Shown one piece after another: positions 43,779 to 53,107 of a DNA stretch of 64,000 bases. The notes under the pieces were generated by a model. It did not search any database, was not told the DNA's origin, and saw only the letters and a program-made list of their open reading frames with translations. This DNA is from Paramesorhizobium endophyticum. Its GTDB lineage: Bacteria; Pseudomonadota; Alphaproteobacteria; Rhizobiales; Rhizobiaceae. The position numbers and the translations under genes were made by a program. The stretch lies in the NCBI RefSeq assembly GCF_014640615.1, contig NZ_BMHH01000012.1, positions 62,001 through 126,000 on the forward strand. Reading direction: 5' to 3'. The number at the start of each line of letters is the position of its first letter. The stretch's first letter is position 1.

Positions 43779-44554
43779 TGCCGGAGACGCGCCCCTCGCT
43801 CATCACCCGCGCGCCGGAAGAACTGGAAGCGCTACGTCCGGCCACGGAAGCCCGTATCGCGCTGGGCCGCAGCGGTACCGGTCTGCCGACAGCTGCCGTT
43901 CAGGCTTTCCTGCTCGACCATGCCCGCGCTCGCGAGGCGGTGTGGCGTCCCCTCGACGTGGAGGCGGTAGAGCGCGAACTCATATCCTTCGGCGTCACCG
44001 TCGTCCACGTCGCCAGCTGGGCAAAGGACCGGGCAGAATATCTCCGGCGGCCCGATCTTGGGCGCCGCCTTTCTCCAGATCACAGCCTTGCGCTGGGCGA
44101 ACGGGAGAAGGAGGTGGATGTCGCACTGATCGTCGCCGATGGCTTGTCGGCGACGGCGGTCGAAAGGAATGCCGCGCCGCTGGTTGCCGCCCTTCTGCCG
44201 CTCTTGCAGGGACAGGGGCTGACCATGGGACCGATCGTCCTGGCCACTCAGGCGCGCGTGGCGCTGGGCGATGATGTCGGCGTTGCACTGAAGGCAAGGG
44301 TGACCGTGATGTTGATCGGCGAGCGCCCCGGCCTTTCAGCGGTCGATAGTCTCGGCGCCTATCTGACCCATGCACCGCAAACCAATTTGCCGGATTCCCG
44401 CCGCAACTGCATTTCCAATATCCGCGACGGCGGTCTGCCGATAGCCGAGGCTGCTTCCCGGATCGCCATGCTTATCAGTGCGATGCTGAAACAAGCGACA
44501 AGCGGGGTCACATTGATTGAGTCTGAGACCCCTACCGGCTTCCTGTCCGGGTGA
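43775..44554 (+). CDS. eutC: Ethanolamine ammonia-lyase small subunit
   Basis: 259 residues, slightly shorter than the 295 of E. coli EutC. Conserved parts include SRSGTGLPTAAVQAFLLDHA-like ALGRSGTGLPTAAVQAFLLD, ADGLSATAVERNAAPL, GERPGLSAVDSLGAYLTH and RRNCISNIRDGGLPIAEAAS. It forms the active complex with EutB and contributes to cobalamin binding. It ends five bases before a small ORF. Confidence 0.96.
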   Translation: MMPETRPSLITRAPEELEALRPATEARIALGRSGTGLPTAAVQAFLLDHARAREAVWRPLDVEAVERELISFGVTVVHVASWAKDRAEYLRRPDLGRRLSPDHSLALGEREKEVDVALIVADGLSATAVERNAAPLVAALLPLLQGQGLTMGPIVLATQARVALGDDVGVALKARVTVMLIGERPGLSAVDSLGAYLTHAPQTNLPDSRRNCISNIRDGGLPIAEAASRIAMLISAMLKQATSGVTLIESETPTGFLSG

Positions 44555-44558
44555 GGAT

Positions 44559-44756
44559 ATGACCCGATACCACACCGCAAGGCGGGAATGGAACAAGCCG
44601 CGCTTCGGCTTGCGGGGGGATTATCCATTGGTGGCAATCGGGCGGTGCGACGACGCCGATAGACCTGTTTCTTATGTCGGTGGCGATTATGCAGCGGGCA
44701 CCCGGCAGCTTGTCGAAAAGGCGAGGGCGCTTGGCGCTGATTCCATCAAAACATGA
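44559..44756 (+). CDS. 65-residue protein of unknown function after eutC
   Basis: Starts MTRYHTARREWNKPRFGLRG and continues with DYPLVAIGRCDDADRPVSYV. Codon use is like its neighbours, which argues that it is or was coding. GAGG is only two bases from the ATG, a poor spacing. I do not recognise a family; it could be an N-terminal remnant of a longer gene, since the following 400 bases look decayed. Confidence 0.4.
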   Translation: MTRYHTARREWNKPRFGLRGDYPLVAIGRCDDADRPVSYVGGDYAAGTRQLVEKARALGADSIKT

Positions 44757-45193
44757 ACCGCTCTAATCGGCCCGGACGGCCCCCGTTGGAAAATGCCGGT
44801 TACTCACCGCAGACCACCATTCTGTCTGTTCCGGTGACTTTCCAGTCGCTGTAAATGCCAGATCTATATCTTCCTCGGCAATTGGATGCCGCTTAAAGCG
44901 CCGTATAAGAATGGCGAAAAGATCAAAGTCGCTCTTCCCCATTCGCAGGAATGGCTTCGCACGGTTGATTATCCGTCTGCCAATTGTAAGGTCACTGTCT
45001 CGCCGGTCAGCATGATTTCGGTGTTGCGATCCGCGTTCGATGGGTAGGAACCCGTCTCCGAGATACAGTCCCGGTCTCTGATGGGTAGTCCTCACCGTGT
45101 TCCCTTTTTCATCCGTCATGCTGACGGAACCTGTTCCGTATGCTCAGCTTATCCGACGGTGGGGGAGGGCGGTCAAGAGGGCATATTCGCCCC
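44757..45193. other. Gene-poor stretch, possibly decayed coding DNA
   Basis: No confident gene. A plus-strand frame open from 44838 to 45047 is protein-like from ATG 44886 (MPLKAPYKNGEKIKVALPHS...) but lacks a ribosome-binding site and family match. A minus-strand frame 45119-44763 is also open but uses codons unlike the neighbours, and a third frame ends GETVTLQLADG. Broken protein-like pieces in several frames suggest a degenerate gene. Confidence 0.4.
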
Positions 45194-47167
45194 CTACCGC
45201 CCCTTCCTCATCATCAGGATGAGAAAAGGCGCTCCAACGAGGGCTGATACCAGGCCGGCCGGCACCTGATAGGGGTAGGCGATGGTGCGGCCCAGCCAAT
45301 CGGCCAGCACCATGAGCGCCGCCCCGATCGCGGCCGCGCCAGCGGTCTGGGGAAGGGCTCTGACGAGGCCGGCTTCCCGCGCCAGATGCGGCGCCATCAG
45401 GCCGACGAAACTCAGCGGTCCGACGCAGACCGTGGCGGTCGCGCTCAAGAGGCCCGCCAGGCCGAACAGGATCAGGCGGGATTGCGTGATCCTGACGCCG
45501 ATAGCCGCCGCCGGTGTTGTGCCGAGGGGCAGGAGGTCCAGCCACCGGCGCGCCAGCATCACGCCGGCCAAAAGCAGCACGGCGGCGGTCGTGGCGGCAA
45601 GCGCGGAACCGGCATCGACATTATAGGTCGAGCCGCTCATCCAGCGCATGAGCAGCAGCGCGCGGGGATCGCCACTGGAAGCGAGGACGCCGACCACGGC
45701 ATCCACCATGGCGCTGAGTGCGATGCCGGCCAAGAGCACGCGCTCGGGCGTGAGCCCCGATCTCAAGGCAAGGACAAAGATGATCGTCATGACGCCGAGA
45801 GCTCCGATAGCGGCGAAACCGAGCTGGCCGAGAATGCCTGGAGATGCAACGAAGAAGACGGCGGCCATCAAGCCGAAGGTCGCGCCCGCGCTGATGCCGA
45901 GAACCTCCGGGCTGGCCATCTCGTTGCCGGTCATTCGCTGGAGGATGACACCAGCCACGGCGAGCATGGCGCCTGAGGCTATCGCCGCGAGCACCTTGGG
46001 AGCCCGCAGAGGCAACAGCGTGTCCACGAGGTCGGAACCGAGCCAGCTCCAGCCGCCATCGAGGGATCTGCCGACGAAGAGGCCGATCAGGATCATGCCG
46101 GCGAGCGTCAGGCCGATCATCACGAATATTTGCCGGCGCGGGAGCGAAGACACCTTGATCCTGCGGGTTCCCTCGAGGGCCCTGTGCCGGACCTTCAAAC
46201 GCGGCAGAAGCAGGAGAAGGAGCGGCGACCCGAAGACCGCCGTGACCGCTCCGGTCGGCAGGAAATCGCTGAGGTTTCCCGCCAGCACCTGGATCGTCGC
46301 ATCGGCCAGAAGCAGCAGCGCGCCGCCGATCAACGCCGACCAGATCAGAATGCCGCCGGTGCGGCGCGCGCCGGCAAGGCGGGCGGTGATGGGCGCGACG
46401 AGGCCGATGAAGCCGATGACGCCAACGGCGCTTGTGGTGATGGCGGAGAGGGCGACGGCGACGGAGATTGCCACCAACCGGAGCTGGCGCAGCTTGACGC
46501 CAAGCGCCGATGCATTGCTTTCGCCCAGTTCCAGGAGCGACATCGGGCGGACGATGAGCGCGCCGATCACGGCAAGGAGGACGGTCTTCCAGAGCAGCGA
46601 CAGGGGAATATCCCAGCTCTGCTGGGCGAGCGACCCGGCCCCCCAGATGAACAGACTGGCAAGATAGCGGTCGTTGAGCAGCGTCAGGATTGCCGCAAGC
46701 GAGCCGCACCAGAGGCTGACGACCATGCCTGAGAGGATGAGCACGAACGGAGAGAAGCCGCGACGGGCGCCAAGGCTCATTACGATCGCCGCAGCGACGG
46801 CGCTACCGGCCAGCGCCACCAGATCCCGCCCGAGGCCCAGAAGGCCGGGGAAGAACAGCATGGCGATGACGAGCGACAGATTGGCTCCCGCCGAGATTCC
46901 GAGCGTGGTCGGCGAGGCAAGCGGATTGCGCAGAACCTGCTGGAACAGGGCGCCGGAAAGCGATGTCGCGGCGCCGACGATGAAGGCGACCGCCAGTCGC
47001 GGCAGCGTCGAATAGAGAAGCACCATGCGGGAGGCGTCATAGGTGGCGTTGCCATCGCCCTTGAGCCCCGCAGAGACCAGCGACCATATGGAGAGCGCCG
47101 ACAGCAGCAAAAGGAAGACGACAACCGAAGCGGGACCGAGACGCGGCCTTGCCAGAACGCCAATCAT
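45194..47167 (-). CDS. fhuB: Ferric-hydroxamate ABC permease, double length
   Basis: 657 residues, the length of FhuB, in which two FecCD-type permease units are fused. Each unit has about ten membrane helices; paired motifs occur twice: GALFQQVLRNPLASPTTLGI / GVILQRMTGNEMASPEVLGI, and GFIGLVAPITAR / SFVGLMAPHLAR. It is the membrane channel for iron-siderophore import. It overlaps the fhuD stop by ATGA and lies last in the minus-strand operon fhuC-fhuD-fhuB. Confidence 0.96.
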   Translation of the reverse strand: MIGVLARPRLGPASVVVFLLLLSALSIWSLVSAGLKGDGNATYDASRMVLLYSTLPRLAVAFIVGAATSLSGALFQQVLRNPLASPTTLGISAGANLSLVIAMLFFPGLLGLGRDLVALAGSAVAAAIVMSLGARRGFSPFVLILSGMVVSLWCGSLAAILTLLNDRYLASLFIWGAGSLAQQSWDIPLSLLWKTVLLAVIGALIVRPMSLLELGESNASALGVKLRQLRLVAISVAVALSAITTSAVGVIGFIGLVAPITARLAGARRTGGILIWSALIGGALLLLADATIQVLAGNLSDFLPTGAVTAVFGSPLLLLLLPRLKVRHRALEGTRRIKVSSLPRRQIFVMIGLTLAGMILIGLFVGRSLDGGWSWLGSDLVDTLLPLRAPKVLAAIASGAMLAVAGVILQRMTGNEMASPEVLGISAGATFGLMAAVFFVASPGILGQLGFAAIGALGVMTIIFVLALRSGLTPERVLLAGIALSAMVDAVVGVLASSGDPRALLLMRWMSGSTYNVDAGSALAATTAAVLLLAGVMLARRWLDLLPLGTTPAAAIGVRITQSRLILFGLAGLLSATATVCVGPLSFVGLMAPHLAREAGLVRALPQTAGAAAIGAALMVLADWLGRTIAYPYQVPAGLVSALVGAPFLILMMRKGR

Positions 47168-48063
47168 GCCCGCCGCTCCAGAAGATCGGTCAACAGTCCG
47201 GCGAACCGCATGGCTTCATTGACCATGCCGAACATCAGGGTCGGCGGCAGGATCGAGAAGTGGCCGGGCCTGGAAAATGGCAGCGCTTGCCACAAAGGGC
47301 TTCGGCCGAGCTTCGGCAGCACGTCGCCGGGGACGGGGTCGAACGCGATGAGGACAGCGTCGGGATCGGTGACCCGCGCCAGTTCCTCGATGGAGATCGT
47401 CTGGAATCCCCAGTAATTGGCCGGCTCCTTCCATGCGTTCATCACGCCGATCCTTTCCAGCACATTGTGGAACAGGCCGGGTGAGCCATAAATCCGCGCA
47501 TGACGGGCATCCATGAAATTGACGAGCGCCACGGGCGGCGGCGACACGCGGGCAAGCCGTTCGCGGCATTTCCCGAAAAAGGCGTCGGCTCGCGCCAGAA
47601 AGGCTTCCGCTTCCATCTCTCGCCCGATTTCCGCTCCGAGCTTGCGGGTCGCCGCGATGGAGGCCGTCAGGATCGCGCCGCTGTCGGGGGTGAAAATCTC
47701 ATAACGCGAGACTTTTCCATAGGGCGCGACGATCGGCGCGAGTTGATCGAGATAAGGTGTCATCAGGATGATGTCGGGCCTGATCTGCGCGAGAATTTCG
47801 ACATTGACCTCCATCGTATTGCCGAGATCGATGACGCTCGCCGGCATGGCCGGTTCGATTACCCACCGGCCCCAATCGGCGAGATCCGAGATGGCCGCCG
47901 GCACCACGCCGAGCGAAAGCAGCGTCGAAGAGAGGCCATAGTCGAGGCTGACGATACGAGGAGAAGAAGCCGCACACGCGGCGCGCGGCATTGCCATTGC
48001 TGTGGCCGCGGAAAGGAGAAAGCTTCGTCGCGTCAGATGCGGCATGTCATCGGACATAGGCAA
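47164..48063 (-). CDS. fhuD: Iron-siderophore periplasmic binding protein
   Basis: 299 residues (293 from the alternative start at 48057). The signal is of Tat type: LTRRSFLLSAATAMA with twin arginines at 12-13, as FhuD of E. coli. The mature protein has the FecB/helical-backbone pattern, with VNVEILAQIRPDIILMTPYL, YGKVSRYEIFTPDSG, and ALPFSRPGHFSILPPTLMFG. It delivers ferric hydroxamate to FhuBC. Its start overlaps the fhuC end. Confidence 0.9.
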   Translation of the reverse strand: MPMSDDMPHLTRRSFLLSAATAMAMPRAACAASSPRIVSLDYGLSSTLLSLGVVPAAISDLADWGRWVIEPAMPASVIDLGNTMEVNVEILAQIRPDIILMTPYLDQLAPIVAPYGKVSRYEIFTPDSGAILTASIAATRKLGAEIGREMEAEAFLARADAFFGKCRERLARVSPPPVALVNFMDARHARIYGSPGLFHNVLERIGVMNAWKEPANYWGFQTISIEELARVTDPDAVLIAFDPVPGDVLPKLGRSPLWQALPFSRPGHFSILPPTLMFGMVNEAMRFAGLLTDLLERRA

Positions 48064-48865
48064 GCGGCGTATCGAGATCGGGCGCGGTGAGCGTTCCCAT
48101 CTCCAGGCCGTAAATGGTTTTCAATTGCTCTGGCCGCACGATCGATGCCGGTGTGCCGCTGGCGACGACCTGCCCGTTCTTCAGGGCGTGAATGTGGTCG
48201 CAGAAGCGCGCCGCCATGTTGATATCATGCAGCACGACGATGACGCTGAGCCCGTTCGAATGGCAAAGCCCGCGCACGAGCGACAGGATTTCTATCTGGT
48301 GGGCGATATCGAGCGCCGCCGTCGGCTCGTCCAGGAGGAGACATTCGCTGTCCTGCGCAATCAGCATCGCGATCCAGACGCGCTGGCGCTCTCCGCCGGA
48401 AAGCGTACCCACAAGCCTTGATGCAAGGCCATCGATATGGGTCGCGGTAATGGCAGCATCGACCTTTTCCGTATCCAGCGCCGAGAACCGCCCCAGCGCT
48501 CCATGCCATGGGTAGCGCCCGCATGCGACGAGCTCGCGGACGGTCATGTCGGACCCGGCGCCGATATCCTGCGGCAGATAGGCGACGCGCCGCGCAAAGT
48601 CGCGCTCGCCGAACGTTTCGAGATCGTTGCCGAAGACCTCGATACGGCCGCCGGTTTGCTTCTGCTGCCGGGCCATGATCCGCATCAGCGTGGATTTGCC
48701 CGAGCCGTTATGGCCCAATATGCCGACCAGTTCGCCTTTCGGAAAAGGCAGCGATACATCCTGCAGAATCACCTTGTCATCAATCGTCAGGCTGAGCCCT
48801 TCCACCTTGAAAGCGCATGCCCCGGATAGGGCTGTGGACCGCTGGTCTTGATGCGTCTCGCTCAT
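48047..48865 (-). CDS. fhuC: Iron-siderophore ABC ATPase
   Basis: 272 residues. Walker A is GHNGSGKST, the signature is TLSGGERQR, Walker B is CLLLDEPTAALDIAHQ, and VVLHDINMAARFCDHI contains the switch histidine. VRELVACGRYPWHGALGRF is typical of FhuC/FepC. It is the first gene of the operon and is divergent from the receptor gene, with iron-responsive operator candidates between them. Confidence 0.95.
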   Translation of the reverse strand: MSETHQDQRSTALSGACAFKVEGLSLTIDDKVILQDVSLPFPKGELVGILGHNGSGKSTLMRIMARQQKQTGGRIEVFGNDLETFGERDFARRVAYLPQDIGAGSDMTVRELVACGRYPWHGALGRFSALDTEKVDAAITATHIDGLASRLVGTLSGGERQRVWIAMLIAQDSECLLLDEPTAALDIAHQIEILSLVRGLCHSNGLSVIVVLHDINMAARFCDHIHALKNGQVVASGTPASIVRPEQLKTIYGLEMGTLTAPDLDTPLAYVR

Positions 48866-48901
48866 TCGTCATCCCTCATGGCAGGGCGGGATTACTAAAG
48901 A

Positions 48902-48916
48902 TGAGTGTTTATATCA
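48902..48916. promoter_or_regulatory. Iron-responsive operator (RirA IRO-box) candidate, exact match
   Basis: TGAGTGTTTATATCA fits TGA-N9-TCA, the IRO-box consensus bound by RirA in Rhizobiales. It lies 36 bases upstream of fhuC in the divergent promoter region. An exact match in front of iron genes makes it likely to be functional. Confidence 0.65.
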
Positions 48917-48978
48917 AGTATAAAACGGCGGCCCGCGACATTCCCGCACAAGGCCGTTCCGGAATGCCGATTTTAAGT

Positions 48979-48993
48979 TGACTCTTTTAGTCC
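48979..48993. promoter_or_regulatory. Second IRO-like site, near match
   Basis: TGACTCTTTTAGTCC fits TGA-N9-TCC, one base off TGA-N9-TCA. It includes the dyad GACT-N5-AGTC and lies 77 bases upstream of the TonB-receptor start, so each divergent gene has its own candidate operator. Confidence 0.5.
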
Positions 48994-49069
48994 TGTTTTA
49001 TTAATTCCTGCCTGCGGTGCGCCGGATCGGAGGCGGCGCTCCGCTTGATGTGGATATGAACAGGGGCAA

Positions 49070-51208
49070 ATGATGATGACAGGCCGGCAGGTTGGGTTGC
49101 GTTCGTTGGCAAAGCGATTGATCGCGAGCAGCGCCTTGATAACGATGACGACTGGTCCGGGCTGGACCCAGGACGGCGCGGGCGGCGATGCAATTCAATT
49201 GCAGACGATTGTCGTCGATGGAAAGTCGGATCGTGCGGGCGGTCCGGATCGGACTATCGTCGCCAGGAATACCGCCACCGGCACCAAGACGGACACTCCG
49301 GTTATCGATGTGCCCGCTTCCGTTTCCGTCGTGACGCAGAAGGAGCTGGAGACGCGCCATGTGGAGAATCTTCAACAGGCCGTCGCCTACACATCGAGCG
49401 TTTTGACCGACGAGTTCGGTAACGACGACCGGTATGACTATATCCGCATTCGCGGTTTCGATCAGACCAGTCTCGGCACCTATCGCGATGGGCTGGCGGC
49501 GCGCATCCCCGCCTGGTTCACCGCCAGCCGCCTCGAGCCCTACGGCCTTCAGCGTGTCGAGGTGCTGAAGGGATCGACCTCGACGCTCTTCGGCCTCAAC
49601 GGTCCGGGCGGCCTCGTCAACGGCATCACGAAACGGCCGATGGACGAGAAGCATGGGGAAGTCTACACCTCCCTTGGAGACGGCACCAGGGAGGCTGGCC
49701 TTGACTTCGGCGGGCCGGTCGATCCCGATGGCGTGTGGAGCTATCGCCTGACCGGGCTTGTCAAGGATGGCGATCTCGGCCGGGATTATTCCCGCGACGA
49801 CCGCATCTATATCGCGCCGGCGCTTACGATAAAGCCGGAGGAGGGCACCTCGCTCACCATCCTGGCCGATTATTACAAGCGCGACGGAACCGGCGCGCGT
49901 GGATTTCCTGTTGGTTCCGGCCTCGATATCAATACGTTCCTTGGCGAACCGGACTTCAACCGCTTCAATACCGAGCAGGTCGACATCGGCTATCAGTTCG
50001 AGCACGCGATCAATGACAAGCTGACATTCCGCTCCAACGCCCGCTATACCCATCTCAACCTCGATTATGCCGAAGTTTACGGCGCATCGTTCGACCCCAC
50101 GGCGGATCGAACGGCGTATTCGGTGGATGGCATGTCGAACCGTTACGCCTTCGACAACCAGCTGCAATACGACACGGGATGGGAAAGGATCGAGAGCAAA
50201 ACGCTTGTCGGTGTCGACTACACCAACGACAACACGCACGAAAACATATTACTGGGCACGGCGGGGCCCATCGATCTCTATAATCCCGTTTATTGCGGGC
50301 TCTCCTGTATCAATCTCGGTCCCTATGTGAACTGGCGCGTCAGGCAGCAGGCGGTTGGCATATATGCGCAGGAGCAGTTGACCTTCGATGACCGCTGGAT
50401 CGTCACCCTCGGCGGACGATGGGATCATGTCCGCACCAAGGCGGATTACCCGGATAGCGGAACGCAAGACGACGACACGGCGTCCGACTTCACCAGCCGC
50501 GTCGGGCTGACCTATAAATTCACGCCGGATCTTGCCGTTTATGCGAATTACTCGGAAAGCTTCCAGCCGCTGGTGGCCCAGACCGCGAATGGATACACCA
50601 TGACGGGCGAGTTGAAGCCCCAGGAGGGCAGGCAATACGAGGTGGGCGTCAAATACAAGCCGGAAGGATTCGACGGCCTGTTCACGGTGGCGCTGTTCGA
50701 TCTGACCCAGACCAATGTGCCGACCTATGTGACCCCGCTGGTGCAGGAGCAGATCGGCAAGGTCGGCGTGCGCGGCATCGAACTGGAAGGGAAGGCGGCA
50801 ATCGCGGACAATCTCAACCTGACGCTCGCCTATTCCTATTGGGATGCCGAAATCCGCGAGGACGGGACCGGAGGCAATGCCGGCAACCGCCCCTCCCGCG
50901 TACCGAGGCACCTTGCATCCGCCTGGCTCGATTATACGATCCCGGGCGAAGGAAAGCGCGGCGACCTGACGATCGGCGGCGGCGTGCGCTATATCGGCCA
51001 GACCTATGGCGACGACGCCAATACCGTCTCGATCGGAGGCTACACCCTCGTCGACGCCGCCATCAGCTACAAGGTGACTAAGGATGTGACCCTCGCCGTG
51101 AACGCCACCAACCTTTTCGACCGCGAATATATCGCCAGCAGCTATTACGGAACCGAATATTATGGTGACCGGCGCAAGATCGTCGGCACGCTGAAATATT
51201 CGTGGTGA
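49070..51208 (+). CDS. fhuA: TonB-dependent siderophore receptor, FhuA-like
   Basis: 712 residues (two further in-frame ATGs follow immediately). A signal peptide and a short TonB-box region precede the plug domain: TPVIDVPASVSVVTQKELET, IRGFDQTSLGTYRDG, RVEVLKGSTSTLFGLNGPGG. The 22-strand barrel follows; two Cys (CGLSC) lie close together in an extracellular loop. It ends LKYSW, a C-terminal aromatic residue as in outer-membrane porin-type barrels. It imports a ferric siderophore, probably a hydroxamate of the ferrichrome class judging from FhuBCD partners. Confidence 0.93.
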   Translation: MMMTGRQVGLRSLAKRLIASSALITMTTGPGWTQDGAGGDAIQLQTIVVDGKSDRAGGPDRTIVARNTATGTKTDTPVIDVPASVSVVTQKELETRHVENLQQAVAYTSSVLTDEFGNDDRYDYIRIRGFDQTSLGTYRDGLAARIPAWFTASRLEPYGLQRVEVLKGSTSTLFGLNGPGGLVNGITKRPMDEKHGEVYTSLGDGTREAGLDFGGPVDPDGVWSYRLTGLVKDGDLGRDYSRDDRIYIAPALTIKPEEGTSLTILADYYKRDGTGARGFPVGSGLDINTFLGEPDFNRFNTEQVDIGYQFEHAINDKLTFRSNARYTHLNLDYAEVYGASFDPTADRTAYSVDGMSNRYAFDNQLQYDTGWERIESKTLVGVDYTNDNTHENILLGTAGPIDLYNPVYCGLSCINLGPYVNWRVRQQAVGIYAQEQLTFDDRWIVTLGGRWDHVRTKADYPDSGTQDDDTASDFTSRVGLTYKFTPDLAVYANYSESFQPLVAQTANGYTMTGELKPQEGRQYEVGVKYKPEGFDGLFTVALFDLTQTNVPTYVTPLVQEQIGKVGVRGIELEGKAAIADNLNLTLAYSYWDAEIREDGTGGNAGNRPSRVPRHLASAWLDYTIPGEGKRGDLTIGGGVRYIGQTYGDDANTVSIGGYTLVDAAISYKVTKDVTLAVNATNLFDREYIASSYYGTEYYGDRRKIVGTLKYSW

Positions 51209-51550
51209 GGGCTGTGAGCGGCGCGCCGTCGCTGCTGCAACAGGTTGCTGCAAAACCCACTGGCATTGGGGGATGATGGATTTCGATCCGCTCAGAACGT
51301 CAGTTGATCGAGCAATTGCAGTCCGGCCGTTATTCCGCTGGTTTGTCGGGTCGTGAATCGACGATGCGGTGTGGAATGCCTCGACATTTTCGAACAACCG
51401 GAGCGGCCGCTGGCGACAGCGGTGGCGCAAGGGGGCAGCGTCTTCTGGCTGACTGATCGCTGCGGACGCATAATCTGGATCGTCCATGCGAACTGCGAGG
51501 GTAGCCTCTCGATTGCCGTGTCGGCGGCCAATCGAGAGGGCCAGTGGTTG
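51209..51550. other. About 340 bases with no recognisable gene
   Basis: Contains only short open frames without family resemblance. A plus frame at 51353-51583 starts MNRRCGVECLDIFEQP and overlaps the MFS gene end; a minus frame ends with HRIVDSRPDKPAE. Neither has a ribosome-binding site. It lies between the ends of convergent genes. Confidence 0.4.
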
Positions 51551-52852
51551 TTATACTCGCTGTGCCGCCGGCTCTTGTGGTGAAGGTGCGCGAAGCCCGG
51601 CGAGCACAAGGATCGCCAGACCGCATAGCGCAGCCAGTGTATAAAATCCGGCGTCATGATTTCCGGCGGCAACGTCGGCCCAATTCTTGATCTGCGGCGC
51701 GAAGAAGGCGCCGAGATTACCGATGGAAACGATGAAGGCGATGCCACTCGCTGCTCCCAGTCCGCCGAGATAACGGGTCGGCAGGCTCCAGTATACCGGC
51801 TGCGATGCGGTAAGCCCCGGGACCGCGACGCAGGCCGCCAACAGCATGATCCAAGCATTGTCCGTGAGGCCGATGACGGCAAGCGCCAGAACCCCGACGG
51901 TGACCATTCCTGCGCAAATCATCCGATGCCGGTTCGTGGTGTCCGCCAGCACAGTGAAATAGCGCGTGGCGATGACCGAGCACACCCATGGCAGGCTCAG
52001 CAGCGTCCCGATCAGAAGGTTCATCTGCCCGCCCGATGCCGCTTCGGCGAAGCGGGAAGGGAAATAGAACGTCAACGGCGCGGTACCAATTTGAAGGAAG
52101 AAGTAAATGGCAATAAAAGCCCATACGCGGGAATCCTTGAGAACGGACAGCGCCGTATGGCTGGCCTGTTTTTGCTTCGCCTCCTCCTCCGAGGCGATGA
52201 CCGCCGATAGCGCTGTGCGCTCGTCCGCAGTCAGCCAGCGGGCTTTTTCGGGCCGGTCCGTCAGATAGAACAGGGCGACTACGCCGATGATCGACGCGCC
52301 GACTCCCTCCACCGCGAACATCCATTGCCAATTGGTGAGGCCCAACACGCCGTGATGCGTCAGGAGCCAACCAGACAGCGGGCTTCCAAGCACGAGCGCC
52401 AAGGGAACGCCCAGATAGAAGAGACCTATCGCCTTGGCCCGCTCCTTCGCGGGGAACCAATAGGTCAGGTAGAGCAGAACGCCTGGATAAAAGCCTGCTT
52501 CACACACGCCGAGCAGAAAACGAAGCACGTAGAATGTCGTTTCCGTGTGGGCGAACATCATGGCTGCCGACACCAGGCCCCAACTTATCATGATGCGGCT
52601 CAACCACAGCCGCGCGCCGACGCGGTGCATGATGATGTTGCTTGGCACCTCGAAAAGCGCGTAGCCGATAAAAAAGATGCCGGCGCCGAAGGCGTAGGCG
52701 GCATCGCTCAACCCGGTATCGAGCTGAAACTCTTTTTTGGCAAAACCAATATTCGCCCGGTCGAGAAAGGCCATGATCAGCATGATGGCCAAAAAAGGCA
52801 GAAGTCTCCGCGTCGCCTTGCGTACCGCGGAATCAACCATTGCATTCGTCAT
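51551..52852 (-). CDS. MFS carrier of the anion:cation symporter (ACS) family
   Basis: 433 residues with about 12 membrane helices and the ACS signature region NIGFAKKEFQLDTGLSDAAY and FEVPSNIIMHRVGARLWLSR. Such carriers import organic anions such as tartrate, galactonate, glucarate or phthalate with protons. AGGAGG lies upstream of the ATG. The nearest gene upstream on the same strand is a broken beta-hydroxyacid dehydrogenase, which would fit uptake of a hydroxy acid; the substrate cannot be read from sequence. Confidence 0.92.
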   Translation of the reverse strand: MTNAMVDSAVRKATRRLLPFLAIMLIMAFLDRANIGFAKKEFQLDTGLSDAAYAFGAGIFFIGYALFEVPSNIIMHRVGARLWLSRIMISWGLVSAAMMFAHTETTFYVLRFLLGVCEAGFYPGVLLYLTYWFPAKERAKAIGLFYLGVPLALVLGSPLSGWLLTHHGVLGLTNWQWMFAVEGVGASIIGVVALFYLTDRPEKARWLTADERTALSAVIASEEEAKQKQASHTALSVLKDSRVWAFIAIYFFLQIGTAPLTFYFPSRFAEAASGGQMNLLIGTLLSLPWVCSVIATRYFTVLADTTNRHRMICAGMVTVGVLALAVIGLTDNAWIMLLAACVAVPGLTASQPVYWSLPTRYLGGLGAASGIAFIVSIGNLGAFFAPQIKNWADVAAGNHDAGFYTLAALCGLAILVLAGLRAPSPQEPAAQRV

Positions 52853-53107
52853 ATAAGTGTCTCCTCCTCATTGCCTCTCCGCAGGCAATGATGGAACTTA
52901 GAGCAATCTCGTATCTGGATAAAGAATGCACATATAAATGTATGAAAGCGTTGGTGAAACCAAATATGCCGAAATCAGGATTAAATTAGGTTAAAAGACC
53001 TCGAAAAGTGCATAGCGATTTATATATAAAATTGAATATTATTATTTGAAAACAAATTCGATTATAAAATTTCATACTGATTGCAATTAACTGTGGGTTC
53101 GCTTGTT
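52853..53107. promoter_or_regulatory. AT-rich upstream region of the MFS gene
   Basis: From about 52910 to 53100 the sequence is much richer in A/T than the flanking genes, with runs such as ATTTATATATAAAATTG. It includes the dyad ACAT-ATAA-ATGT (52930-52941). It probably contains the MFS promoter and may be recently acquired or a recombination hot spot. Confidence 0.4.

Noticed and set aside
42378-44554. Ethanolamine microcompartment locus
   Set aside because: Only eutB and eutC are present; no shell proteins, eutA, eutH or aldehyde dehydrogenase lie nearby.
44763-45119. 118-codon minus-strand ORF
   Set aside because: Codon use differs from neighbours, no ribosome-binding site and no recognisable family; described only as possible decayed DNA.
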